DNA of 64,000 nucleotides from positions 496,001 through 560,000 of the forward strand of contig BROE01000001.1 of NCBI GenBank assembly GCA_036571765.1. Direction: 5' to 3'. Made by a program: the position numbers and the translations under genes. This DNA is from Plecoglossus altivelis. Its lineage: Eukaryota > Chordata > Actinopteri > Osmeriformes > Plecoglossidae. The notes under the pieces are model-generated. The model was given only the letters and a program-made list of their open reading frames with translations, searched no databases and had not been told where the DNA came from. Positions within the stretch are counted from its first letter, which is position 1; each line of letters begins with the position of its first letter. Positions 41,839 through 54,752 of this stretch are shown here, piece by piece.

Positions 41839-44800
41839 AACTTCACAGCTGTTCAGCAATGTCTTGATTGTCGTAAAAGACTAGCTAAGATAGTGGACAC
41901 AATTTGGTTTGGAGCGAGAACATCTGATCCGAACGCATCGTAATAAGCCCTCGTCTGATTGGTGGACTTGACTTTGCCCGAAAAGACTGTAACAGTGCCG
42001 CCAGCTGGTCATACAGTAGCTGAACATTTAATGTACAACTTTGTCTTGATTCTTGTAAATTAACCAGTCTTACTTTAGCCCTCGAATGTAGCGTGTTTCA
42101 AATCTGTGCCTTTTGCAGTTAAAGTATACAAAGAGAAAACACATGTGTAGGTACATTGGTATAGTACTATGGTTGAGTTAGTTTTTTAAATACATTTGTT
42201 TCAAGAACATGCATTACTGCGTTATTATATTGCGTTATTATATTGCTCTTATTGAATCCTGTTTGGCAGTAAACAAGGCCTTCCTGATGCGTGACCTTAG
42301 CGCCCTGTCTGAACTGTCCTCCCATTTAATGCTGCTGCTGTGCATGACGATGCCTTTGTTTACCTGGCCTTTTGACTCACACTGCTTCAAGGCTCACTGG
42401 AATCAACATAATTGATCGAAAAAATACATTTATATAATCCTGCTAAATGTACAAAATAATAAATAGCTAGATATGATCAGAGTCTCCAAAAAATGCATGG
42501 CCCCTGTGGCTTCATACAGTCCAAAGACTGACCCCTAGAGTTCACAGAAAAGGCATGGTGTCCGGATGCCACCCTCTGAATTACTTAACAAAATCTTGTA
42601 TTGCTATTGCTGACACACAACACCATCCCAGCCTATCAAAGTCTACTAGCAGCGGGGAGACTACTGTCTGACCGTAACGGTAGCCAGCAGCGAGGTGTGA
42701 GTGGTAGCACAATGAAATTCAATCAGCAGCTCATCTTGATTCAGAACACCTGGTGAGAGGACACACAGCACCCTGAGGGCCTGTGCTAAACCCCCAGCAT
42801 GATGCTGCAAGTTAAAGCTTCAGTGATCTTTCATCTACTCACTGGCTGGATTTCCCATTTACAAAAAAAAGAAAAGAAAGTATTATCCGCTGTTCATACC
42901 GATACTGATAAGGCAGCACTTTCACGTGCACCCTATCCACAGCCACTAGGCAGGGAGCAGGGTTTTACCAGTCCATGACAATGCAACACTTATTTTCAGA
43001 CTTTGTTCACAGCAGGGAGACTCATATTCTCCGCAGGACTGATCCCTGTGACTGTCTGGCAATGGTCTCTTGTGTTCAGAGAGAATGTAAATGGTGGTGG
43101 CATGATGAGAAATACTCAATAGAATTGACTACTAAGTGGATGCTTTCATCTGACATGACAGACTGTTGAATACAGATTAACATCAATTGGAGGTTCAGCT
43201 GCTCTTGGAATACCGATTTCTCGTCTTTCCTTGGACATGCTACAATTTAGAGTGCATGTGTGTACTATTGCGTTTAATGACTCGAGAGGAAGCAGTCTGC
43301 AGAATTAAGGACTGTAAGAACATTCACTGGATTAGTGCACATCATCCTGGTGTGTGTGTTTAATATGTGTACGTATGTGGATGTGCACATGTATGTATGT
43401 GCATGTGTGGGCTTGTGTGTGCAATATCACTGTACAATATGTGCTACATTTAGCTGAACAGTATGTTCCCACTATCCATAATGTCCATGACCTAGAAAGA
43501 GATTCCTTCGGATGTTTTATTAGGTATTGGCAACTACATATCAGCAGGGGGCAACATTCTCATAGTGTATAGATAGTAGGAAGTGCGCTGCAGAGCAAAC
43601 ACTAAATTTAACTCCAAGCTGAGATACACTTTAATACATTGCAGCTGCATGGACTAACAGAGCAGGAGTCAACACAAGGAATGCCTATTGATCAGGAGAT
43701 CTGATGATGTAAATGAAATGCAGCAATGCAGTAAAACAGTAAAAAGCAGATATGATAAATGGTTGTGAATAATGCATGGAAGTGTGAACATTCCCATACT
43801 GTATATTCACTATATTTAGAAGAAAACCTCACATTGGAATTTCAAAAGACGCCACAAATGGTAGCATAACATGGTTCTGTAACCTCAAGGTGGATAAAAT
43901 ACCTTCTCAAATACTGTGAAATACAAGTATCTTGCTTGTAGCTCGCCTTTATGACACGACAACTCAACACTGCAATGTCTCTGATCTTTGTGACTTACGC
44001 TGGTCTTGTGTGACCTAACGTTAAAGAATACTAGTAGGCTTCGCACCATCCTGTCCTTCAGCACATGCTGTGGCACTAGCTGCAGAATGCGATTACAGCT
44101 ATAGAGCAGGGTTGCTTTAGTCTCAGATAGATAAAAGAGAATAAATTAATGAACTGGGCAAAGAAAATATGGAGGAAAGGAGGGAGAGGATAAAGAAAAA
44201 ACAGCGAGCGAGAGAGAGAGAGAGACATACAGACATACAGACAGACAGACAGACAGACAGAGAGACACTATGTCCAACCATCACAATGACAGAACCAGAA
44301 TATTGCTATCACACAGTCCATTACACACTCTCAATATTTATGCATCTAAGAATTTTGTTTGAAATTTAGCCCGTCAATGTGATACATGGTTGAATAAACT
44401 GATTATTTCATTATTTGGTTGTTTTGAAATATAAAAATGCTTTCCAGTTGAAAGCTAGTTGGATTTTGTTCAACATGCCTTTTCTTGTATTGACCCTGTC
44501 TCTTATCCTTACTCTTTTAGATTTTTTTTGCCCATAGAAACGCCAACCGTTAAAGTGACTGTTGCCTAAACCTTCCTTAAAGTTTTCAATGGAACTACTT
44601 GGTTTTGCATGAAAATGTTTCAAGATTTAGGTTTCAACTCAATGTAGAATTGCTACAAAAAAGCTACAAAAATAAGCTTTAATAAAAAATGTATGTTTTA
44701 TGTAAAATGACAGGTTAATCAGCTATACCGTGTTACATTCTGAGAAAAGGACTGAATGGAGCATCCAAGTACCCTGCAGAGATCCAGAAACTAGTATGCT

Positions 44801-47190
44801 TGGCTAAGGCATGTGAAACATTGTCGAGAAAAGTGATTCTACTACCAAACTAGATTTCTTTTCATTGTGACAAAGTAACAAAGCAGAACTCCATAATTGT
44901 CATATACTAGTTGTCAAATATATTAAGCGGCTTATAAGCACGTTTGGGCTCCCCTTTATCACCTGGATAAAGATCAGTGAACAGTGTGTGTTTCGTGACA
45001 GTACTGATTCTTTTACGTCTCCACGAGATAAAGAAGAATCATACAAGTTTTAGCAATTAAGATCAAACCAGAGCATTTAGAGTTCTGTACATACACTGCA
45101 TTGCAGCACATGAAAAATCAAAAAACAATCATTTTCTCCTTTATGCAAGTATGACTTTTGCTTAACAAACGCGGTGCTGAATGTGATTTGATGCTGTTGC
45201 TAGTTGAGGCAGAGACCCCTCTGTATTGGCCTTTTGTCTTTGACTATATTCATTGCTGTCACACTGTGGTTGATCTGGGATTCTCTTTGTAAAAGGCTTC
45301 TCTTCTCACACAGCTCAACAGGCCAGACACACATAGAGAGAGAAACCTTGATGAGGTGTAGGAGAGGGAAACCAGCACATTCAGGTATAACTAAACCTTT
45401 GAAGCATTCCCAGCCAACTGTGTCATTAATGCTACTGCTATGAGCTCAGAGAATCAGCACAATGTGCATTACAAGTGAAGTACCACATCTTGGTGTAGTG
45501 TTGTGTTTTAGACAGAGTGGTGACCGATTTCCAACAAAATGAAGTGTGAGCTTGCGGAAGTCACATTTTACAAACGTTCCTTTGAATGGCACCCTCTTGA
45601 GGGGGATGAGGAAGTATGAGGGCTAAAGGTGAATGTGCCTAACCCTCCCACTAAGTTCCCTGTGGATCGTTAGATATGGGGGGCAAGTGATTAGACAGAG
45701 ATATGGATGTTTAGAATAGTGGTAAATGACAGACTAAGACAAAGGGGTGTGGAGAAGACACAGGAGACTGTCAGCCAGCATAGTGACGTGCTAGTGATGA
45801 GAAGGGCCATGAGGAAGAGGAAACTGACAGCGTAACAACTATGATGGATAATGCTGGCTGGTATTGTGCCCTACACATGGTACTGCTGAAGGGAAGCATA
45901 TTGGAAAAGACACAAAAATGCGTTATTTGGCCTCAGCTTGAACATGTGCTGTGAGAGACAACATGTCTTTAAACAGTTGCTTTTAATGTTGAACACAACA
46001 AGCCTTGAGGCAGTCTAGACATTTCTTCGAGTTTTGACTAATAAGAGATGCTAAAGTTAAGGCTTTGCCCTTCTGGGAAAATTGCTACAAAGAAACGTGC
46101 TGGTTTTTGCATATTCATGAGACGTTGATGGTAATCCTGTCATCACAATCAAAACAAACATTCAGGCCATCATTATTGGGTTCTAAATTACACCAGGAAA
46201 TGTAACCAAACATCCAGGCAGCAGATGGACTCCCTACAGCCTTTTAAAATGGAAGCCTTTTGGTATTTTTAACTAGGCAACGACACAATGATTTGTTTTC
46301 ACCAAATTGAATGTGTGAGTTTGCAATTTATTTTTTGTAGTGCATGTTCCTATACTCTTGGAAAATGTTGTTCAATGCACCTGTGTTTGTGAAAAAAATT
46401 TATAATATATGTAATTATTACTAATTACTAAATTGAAGCAAGTGACATTTTGGAGTCAAAGTAAAAACATTATATGTTTAGTGCATCTGAATGAAAACTG
46501 TTTCACAGATATGATGAAACTGTTGAATCTGTCTAGATATATTAGCAATTTATACTGGGAAAGAGAATTGAGTTTAAATGGGTTTATTTGGATTTGAGCA
46601 ATTAAAAAAATATATAAGTACATGACTCTCCAGTAAATACTAATCAACCCACTCAAGCAAGCTGAAAGGACTGCATTTTGGTCTTAAAAAAAGTTCAATA
46701 TACTGGGAGTAGTGCTCACTGAAGCAAGGGGCTAGGATGTTGTGGACATTTGCTCCCACTAATGTCTCATTAGCGAAACACACCAATGATAGGCTTGGTT
46801 GATAAGCCTTTTGGCAAAGCACAGAGAAAATGCAACGCCTGTATGCAGCACAACCTATTTGTCTGTTCTTAAATGCAGTTAGTGATTTTGGTCACGACTA
46901 GACCTGCGCTCTCCGGAAGCAAAGAATGTTTTTTACGAATAAACAATTAAAGACATAAAAAATCCATAATTTTTGTGTATCTAGATTTTACTGAGGGTTT
47001 GTCGTGACTGTATCATTCCAACATATTGAAGGATTTCCTTCACTACGCCTTTTACGGCTCAAATCATCGTCCATCAAATCCTGTCAATCAGCTCAGTTAT
47101 GTCTTTCTGAGGACTGAGGAAATACTTATCAGCCAAACCACCTTCCGAATGGCCTGTGGAGCCAGGGCCTACACTCTGAGCACAAAGACA
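41839..47190. other. Non-coding stretch, no gene seen
   Basis: AT-rich, with only short shadow frames. Contains a TG-rich stretch near 43350-43430 and the GA/ACAG microsatellite at 44205-44263. No exon chain, RNA gene or recognisable transposon. Confidence 0.55.
44205..44263. repeat. (GA)n and (ACAG)n compound microsatellite
   Basis: GAGAGA units pass into ACATACAGACAGACAGACAG units. Confidence 0.9.
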
Positions 47191-47196
47191 AAACAC

Positions 47197-47304
47197 GTTG
47201 AGAACATCTTGAGCAAACACACAACACACCGAGAACATCTCCAGCAAACACACAACACACTGAGAACATCTCCAACAAACACATAACACACTGATAACAT
47301 TTCA
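47197..47304. repeat. Short minisatellite, about 32-base unit, 3-4 copies
   Basis: The unit reads GAGAACATCTCCAGCAAACA followed by CACAACACACT. Copies start near 47199, 47230, 47261 and 47292, increasingly diverged to the right. Confidence 0.85.
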
Positions 47305-50300
47305 AACATCTGCATACTGATCTAGCTGGGTTGTCAAACATCTATAGGGACCATTTAGAGTCGCAAATATCGATAGACAAAACCTTTCAGAGCTTATCAT
47401 TAGAGAAAGGGTGGGTATCCCCATCAAACAATGCTGTAACGTGTCCTGTTGGCAAATCCAACAGATAATATCTTTAGCATCGTAAGACATGTACACTCTT
47501 CTTCATATAGATTTGTCCTAATAGAAAAGAAGATTTACATACAATGGATTAACATTATGTCAAACCTATTTAAATATTTGGACCACATGAAAACCTGATA
47601 GTCACGGCAACACAGCAGTGCCGCAGATACAGCAAAACGTGTTTAGGTTTTCTTGGAATTCACCAACTTCTTAGTAAGAGGGATTTCTGGATGAAGGAAG
47701 AGTGTTTAGTGCCATCCAGAGCATGATTCTTAAATAATGGCTGCTGGGTCATTTCCAGGGGGACAGTGGGCCTGCAGCGTAACTAATTCTGCTATAATAA
47801 CTCCAGAAATAGAGGATCTCCTCCTAGGCAGCATCCCAACTTGCCTTTGTCTGGATTTCAGGGACAGAAATTGCTTTAAACTTTTTCTCAAAATTGGCTG
47901 TATTCCACAAACAATAGTGCCTAAGCATTCAAAAGGCTGTACTCTTTTACTGACACCAAAGCATTATAATGTTTCTCAAAATATTGGTTATAAAATTATT
48001 GAAAAGACAAAAAAAAATGTATGTGACATATTACTGTAACAATACAATTCTCAGCACTGGTGGAGGACTGAAGCCTTGCCTCTGTTCCACTACACTACAA
48101 ATATTAATGTTCTTCTTGTAAAACAAAGAATCGTGCAAACGAATAATCTCTTTCCAGACGTTCCCTGTTTTTATTTAATAATATACGTTTTTTATATTTA
48201 TTTACAAATTACATTAAAATAAAATATATAACATGATTATTGATTACTTTAAATGTTATGCAAAGAGATCTTCTTCTATTGCTTTTAATGTAATGGTTGG
48301 AGTCACAAAACAGATAATTTAAAACAGATCTGTCATAGCACGCAGCATACAGAATCTGTAAATTACCGAAACATGTATTTGAATCATCAAACATAAAGTG
48401 CAGACTCCATTTTCTCAACATGAAACTTCATGTATGCGTAGTATATATTGACAGTAAGATGAGAATAAGTCATTTGATTTCCATATCATCATTGCAAACC
48501 TTTCCAGCTTAATGCAACATCAAATGCCAAATGTGTTCATAATACTTGGTTTATTCAGGGGAAGTGAGGACAAGCCTTTTAACAAGACAGTGACTTTATC
48601 TAAAGGGAATTTTTAAAGCTCTACAGGAAGGCAGTCTGGAAAAACCTCCTCTCAGGTGTTGTCAGTCATGCCAAGGCTGCAACATCAACATGTCTGTCGG
48701 CTGTGCTTTTAGCTCATTTTCCTCCAATACTGAAAGGAGCACAATGTCAATCTGATTTTCTAACTTTGACATCCTTGAGCATTTTGCTAAATGTTTTTAG
48801 GAATAAAATATAATATTGCATTATTTTTCCAGCATGTAATTGATATTCTTAAATATTTTGAATGGTTTAGTTAGAGAATTTTGAAGGTCTATAGTACAAC
48901 TGCATCCTGTAACCAAAGATACAGTATGTGAGGAAGGCTCAGTGTGTTAGTAGTTTTCTCTGGTTTAGACAGACACACACCACTGCATAGCGTATTCCTT
49001 TGATGTCTGCTGGGAGACAACAAGGTGATTGTATTCTTATAGTACAGGGACTGCACCATAGCTCAATATGATCTCCAGCAAATACTGAAGACAGTGGTGG
49101 AGGTTACAGTAAGCGGTAAGTAAAAGGTAGACATTGAGCTTGGTCAGAAAAACTCAAGGTGCTCATTCTTTTAAAAATAATTAGTTGTCTTAGACATGAT
49201 ATTATTCATTGCTGCACATGCTATTTCATTATTTTAAGCTTACCAGCTCAAAAATACAAAAAATAATCTTGCGTTTATTGCCAGCTAAAACACTCTGCTA
49301 ATCAAGCTGGCCTACTTCTCAAGCTCTCCTGATGGCTTCTTTTTCTGTCTAATCCACTGAATTAGCATAAGGACCATTTTCAACTGTCACTTGGAGACAT
49401 GCCTTAAATATAGGATACTTTTTGCGACATTCTGTAAGTTTTTTTATGAAGGCACTCTGAGTTTTACTTGTGATGATGTGAAGACATTCAGTGTGTGAAA
49501 GATGGATTAGTACTACCAAAATAACAAGTTAAATTAAGGATTCACATGTGGGGGGGAGGGGGAGTTAATAGTGAAGAGCAGACCAAAATGTTAGAACATT
49601 GTTTTAGAATCTTGTTTTGTCTGTCTAGTTTAGTCAAGCTTAACTTCGACCAAACCTAAAGACTTCTGCCAACCATTTACATACCCAGTTAGGTAATAAG
49701 ACACTTGGGTACCAGTGCAGGGATGCCAAAAACAAAATAATTGTGAGTGAAATTCTTTGTGACACCCATCTTGTGTTTTGGGCACTCCAGAAGTATAGGG
49801 CATGTTCCTAAGGTGGCTTTCAGTCTGAAATGACTTGGTGCTGAATAATTTCCTCACACCCTATACCAGAGCAGTGTTCTATGACATGCTCATAATGACA
49901 CCACACATTTGTCAGTTTTCACCACCCGTCTCTCCCATCACCCTGTGTTTGGATAAGCATTCCTCTGCACATGAAAATACAGCTGTCAATGTTGCAATTA
50001 TATTGTTGCTTACAGAGCAGCAATGTACACAAAATGGCTCCAAACACATGTTTATCATGCAAGGAGATAAACTGTTGCCATAGGGAGGCTGAGAAGCAAC
50101 ACGATAGGACGAAGGAAGAACAAAATACCCAATTGACTTTTATTAGCGTCAGGTCCTGTGTCAACACAAGGCTGTAGGCTATCTGTAAAACAGGCCATGT
50201 TAGGAGATGTGCATGAGTATATGTCCAGTGCATCAGCAATATTTAGATAATAGTTGCAAATGCTGGGCCACTATTAAGATCATTAAATGAAAAGGATTTG

Positions 50301-51780
50301 TTTGACCAAATATTAGGATGGACCTGGATTCTTTTCTCCCAGATGACTGTTGATGGGTTCATTATAACGTGGACTTTTTGGAAAGTCTGGCTATAGAACA
50401 AGGGCTTTTGACTTGGTCCATTCAAGTTGTTTTCCACCATCAGCTCCATCATCATTATCTTCACTGTCTATGCCTCACTTGAGACAGTGTGATGGATATG
50501 AGCAAACATGACCTGTTTTCTGCTCTGAATAAAGTTATTAGTTCTGAAGGTGTTGAGTCCAGCGCTGACTAATCCTCAGCATATGAACTCCAAATAAGAA
50601 CATATCAGCCTGCGGAAACAAGTTGACTGTGAGAGAAAATAACATAATAACAAATGCTGGGGGGTCCTTGGTCTGCACTGCTGCGTGTAGTCTGACAAGA
50701 AAATGTATAGCCTAATCAGATAATTGAGTCCAGTAATAGAGAATGAATTCTCTGCTTGTTGATGTCACTGCCAATGATAACGGTGTAATTTGGATTTAAA
50801 GGCATAAAAACATTTACTGGAGGGTCTGCCAGACCAAACTTTTTAAAAATCAGATATGAAGAATATCTATCAAAAGTAACTTTTGGCAGGTGGTCCAGAA
50901 TCACCCCACCACGTACCATAAGAGACAACCAGAGATTTTCAGTAAAGTAAAGATAACACCAGGTAATGGACATACAATATCTGTTGATTTCATATATAAT
51001 TTGACATCGAAGATCTGTTTCCTTGGAGCTTAAAGTGCAATCATTGCTAGTGAAACATGCTTTTATTTATGTTTAAAAAATAATTCTAATAAAAAATATA
51101 GAAATGTTTGTTTTGTATAAAATATTTTAATCTCATATTACAATCAATAAATTGACCTGTGTTTTGTTGTTATTTATACAATTAAACTATAGTAGATCAA
51201 CTCAATGTCAATGAATGGGTGTTCAGTCATGTGGCAGCCAAAGATGGTTGCTTTTTGAAATGTTGCATCTGCGTTCCAGTGAAGATCTCTGAAACAAGCC
51301 CACAGGGAATGATGAACCCTGGACGATATGCTGTTTGAAGTGCTGGTTTGAAGTAAAGGGTTATCAATACACACACTACTCTCCATATTAATCTAGTCCA
51401 CGTCAAGGTCATCTGGGAGAATGCATGTATGGTCTCTTAAGCCGCAGCTTTCGAACTCTCCTACCTAACATTTTTGTAGCAAAGGTGATGTCACTCTTCG
51501 CCCTGTAGAGAAGTAATCTGTCTCGTTTTTACCTAAAGGGCCCATTAGGAAAGATCAGTCTTTGATAGTTATCCCTGTAACACCAAATCGAGCCTGCTAT
51601 AAACATTTGGCTAACACACATAATCTTTTCAGTCATTAGAACGAGAGAGACTTGGAGCCTTCTGGTTGTATGTTGTTATCTTGTGGTTATATGTTCTAAG
51701 TTACTGCAGACGATACTATCAAAAGAGAAGAAACGTTAAACCGTGCAAGCAGTGAAATTATGCAGGTTGAGACGAGACTT
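47305..51780. other. Non-coding stretch, no gene seen
   Basis: AT-rich sequence without a supported coding exon, RNA gene or transposon. Confidence 0.5.
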
Positions 51781-51791
51781 ACACACACACT

Positions 51792-51839
<48 letters not shown>
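51781..51839. repeat. (CA)n microsatellite
   Basis: Nearly 60 bases of CA units with two small interruptions on the left. Confidence 0.93.
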
Positions 51840-51842
<3 letters not shown>

Positions 51843-54706
51843 TCGGCGTGTCATTTCCTCCTCTCCTGCTGCTCTGTCCTAAACCCCTTCACCCTCCATG
51901 CCGGGAGTAGACACAGATCTCGTTTTCTCTTTGTCATGGTAATAACACTAAGCCAAACTGTCCCCCCATTTTTCCTGTCAACTTGCGTTTATTTTGCTTT
52001 TCTTTATTCTTTTTTCCTTGCAGCATGTACCGTCAGGTTTCTTGTGGTATGTATATGTGTTCCCCTACCCTCCCCCTATGCCCCTGGAACCAATTATATT
52101 ATCCAAGCAATCCTTTAAATTCTGACAAAAAAGGAGCAAAGAAATCTATTATTTTCCTCAGCAGTTTCACACCTTAACAAACCTTCTCAAAATAACTTCT
52201 AAAAATGTTCTGTCTATCTGTAATTTTTCTCGCTGTTCCGTCTTCCGTTGTTTCCATGAAGGTCTTGACAGTTTCCTCTGCAGACTACATGTTTGTGACA
52301 CTCACCATTGGTGTACTCTGCTGCTGCAGCAGGATGCTTGCCTGAGAGACCATTGTTTTGTATTGTAGCCAGTAGCCATCACTTCTCCAAAGGCCAACCA
52401 CAGCCTCCCAGCACAGTCTAGCTGGAGGCTAATCCTCAGGCTGGTCTGAAACAGCCAAGCATTCTGATGACAACAACTTTTATTTCAGCCATTTCGCGCT
52501 CACTGTTGTGAGTATTGCAAGTTGGTGGTAAAATAATAACTGCTTCAACTGTTTTTATGACATTGACCAAATTAAATGACTATTTTACTGTATGTTTTGG
52601 GAAAAGGCATTAATTATTTTGGATTTCAAGAGACCTGGCTCTGGATAGAAAATATGAACAATCGCAAACAGGTAATCGATTTTTTTGTTTCACCTGCCTT
52701 GATAAAAACACGGCAGCCATTTTATGTGAGAATACTCTTCTCTCAAGCTCACTGCCGAGAGGGGAGCTATGAATCTCTTTTTCAAACCTATCAACATCCA
52801 GCCACCTTTTCAAATTGCACAGTATTTGATAGAGAGCCTTACACATGAAACTCTTTCATCTTCCCTTGAGCCAAGTATTTCCATGAGACGAGATATCATC
52901 TGAATAATCCACGTAAACACGCACCATTCTTTTTCTTTGATATAGATTCAATACCGCAGAGATATGTTCTCATTAATTTCTTTTTTATCCTGTGTTGAGA
53001 TGTTCCATTCTACGAAATAGGTATATAGTGATTTATGATACTCCATATTAATATATTGTGGTATTTTTATTGTACCCGTGGAGTTCCATAGATGGCCCGA
53101 GTGTGAGGTTACACAGAAAAATCCAGAGTGAGAGTGAACCTTATTGAAATTCAAGTAGTACATTCAAGGCTGTCCTGGGTTTCAGCTGAAAGCAGCCCTC
53201 TGTAATTACTCTAACCACAGTTTAAAAAGCAATAGCCTTGTCAAATATCCCCAGGAACATGTACAATAATGGTTGACAAGGAGCAATTCTGACTCGCCTA
53301 CAATTTTGACAGACACGTCTCCCTCTGAGCAAGGTGCCCTTTCCGATTAAAAACAGTCAGGATGCTCCTCCTAGGGTAGCCTTTTAGGGAAAAAAAGTTG
53401 TGATTAAAGATTTTATAAAATGTTTATTGTTGCATAAATTCAAATGTTTGTGTTTAAGTGAAGCAATCCAAAGAACTAATTTGCTGACAGAAATTAATTG
53501 AAAATATCATTATAGATTAAATTGATAGGCTTTTCAAAAATAAGAGGTAATTTGGTGTTTTATTTCTTCAGATCCAAAATTGCAGAAAACACAGTTGATA
53601 GTGGAATTTAGAATACACACAGATATGTAAATAGTTTTTGTTAAGTATTAATACAACATGGTATTTTTTGCCCCCTCAATTCGTCAGGAGCAGATTGTTT
53701 ATCATCATCTAATGGTTTACTTGACGGTTCATTGTGATTCTTGAAGGATCTTATGCAAAGGTCTGTTTTGGAAAATGGATGTGGTAAACCAACAAGACAT
53801 TTGACTTTTGCTGCTATAGAGCACAAGTCACATGTTCTGGTCAGCGAAGGACTGTTTAACCTTGGCAGACAGGATTCATTATTGAATAATACAATTTTAA
53901 AATTTTGTTATTACATTTCTGCATGAAAGTATTGAGTTCTATGTAAAAAAAATCATTTTAACTTTACACACAATAACCACCATTAAGAACAAGCAGTTTA
54001 AAAGAAATGGGCCTTGAATTCTTTTTATTCTGTTTTTCATCCATCCTCTGATCTTGCCTCTGGGCGGCAGTAGAGACATTGCTGCTTCCTTTCCTCCCCG
54101 TCTGGCTGCTAAGAAGGGGGCAAGGTCAGAGGGGATTTAAGCTTGGCTTACCACCACATGTTTCTCTGCTAGCCCAGTCTTGCTTTAAGGCATAGATTAT
54201 CCCCCACACTGGCTACTGTTACAGCAAACCTTTGTGGCTGTGTGGCACAGCAACTCTTACTAACACGCACAGATCCTATTGGATCTCTATCCTACCTTGA
54301 CTTGCATGTTATGTAACTGTTGTGTCTTCTCTGCTCCTCCTCAAAGCACCACTTTATTAAAAGGGGATTAAAAAGAGCATCTTTCTCTAAAGATTGCAAC
54401 CAGACCTTTGGCCAGCCACCTCTTTTGAGGCTGAAGCGATGAAATATTAATGAAATGGCGAGTATGTTCATCGTTTTCTGTTAAAGTCACGTCCTTTATG
54501 TGCTCTAGATTCGGATCATTCCGTTTGAATTGAGCAATCGTATCACAACCATAACACACAGGCTGAGTTCACAGTGGTCAGTGAGGCAGGAGCATGTAGC
54601 TTGACTCTGTTAATAATTTGGCAGTGGAAACACAGACAGGCAGATGGAGGCTGAGAGAGAAATGTGCCATTGAATGAAAAATGAAATCCACTTATGTTTC
54701 CTGAGA

Positions 54707-54707
<1 letters not shown>
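51840..54707. other. Non-coding stretch, no gene seen
   Basis: No exon chain. A short inverted pair CCTCTGATCTTGCC (54044) and GGCAAGGTCAGAGG (54119) flanks a 61-base loop. The stretch 54380-54560 is less AT-rich than its surroundings and holds an ATTAATGA homeodomain-type core. Confidence 0.45.

Positions 54708-54749
<42 letters not shown>
54708..54749. repeat. (AG)n microsatellite
   Basis: About twenty AG units in a row. Confidence 0.95.
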
Positions 54750-54752
<3 letters not shown>

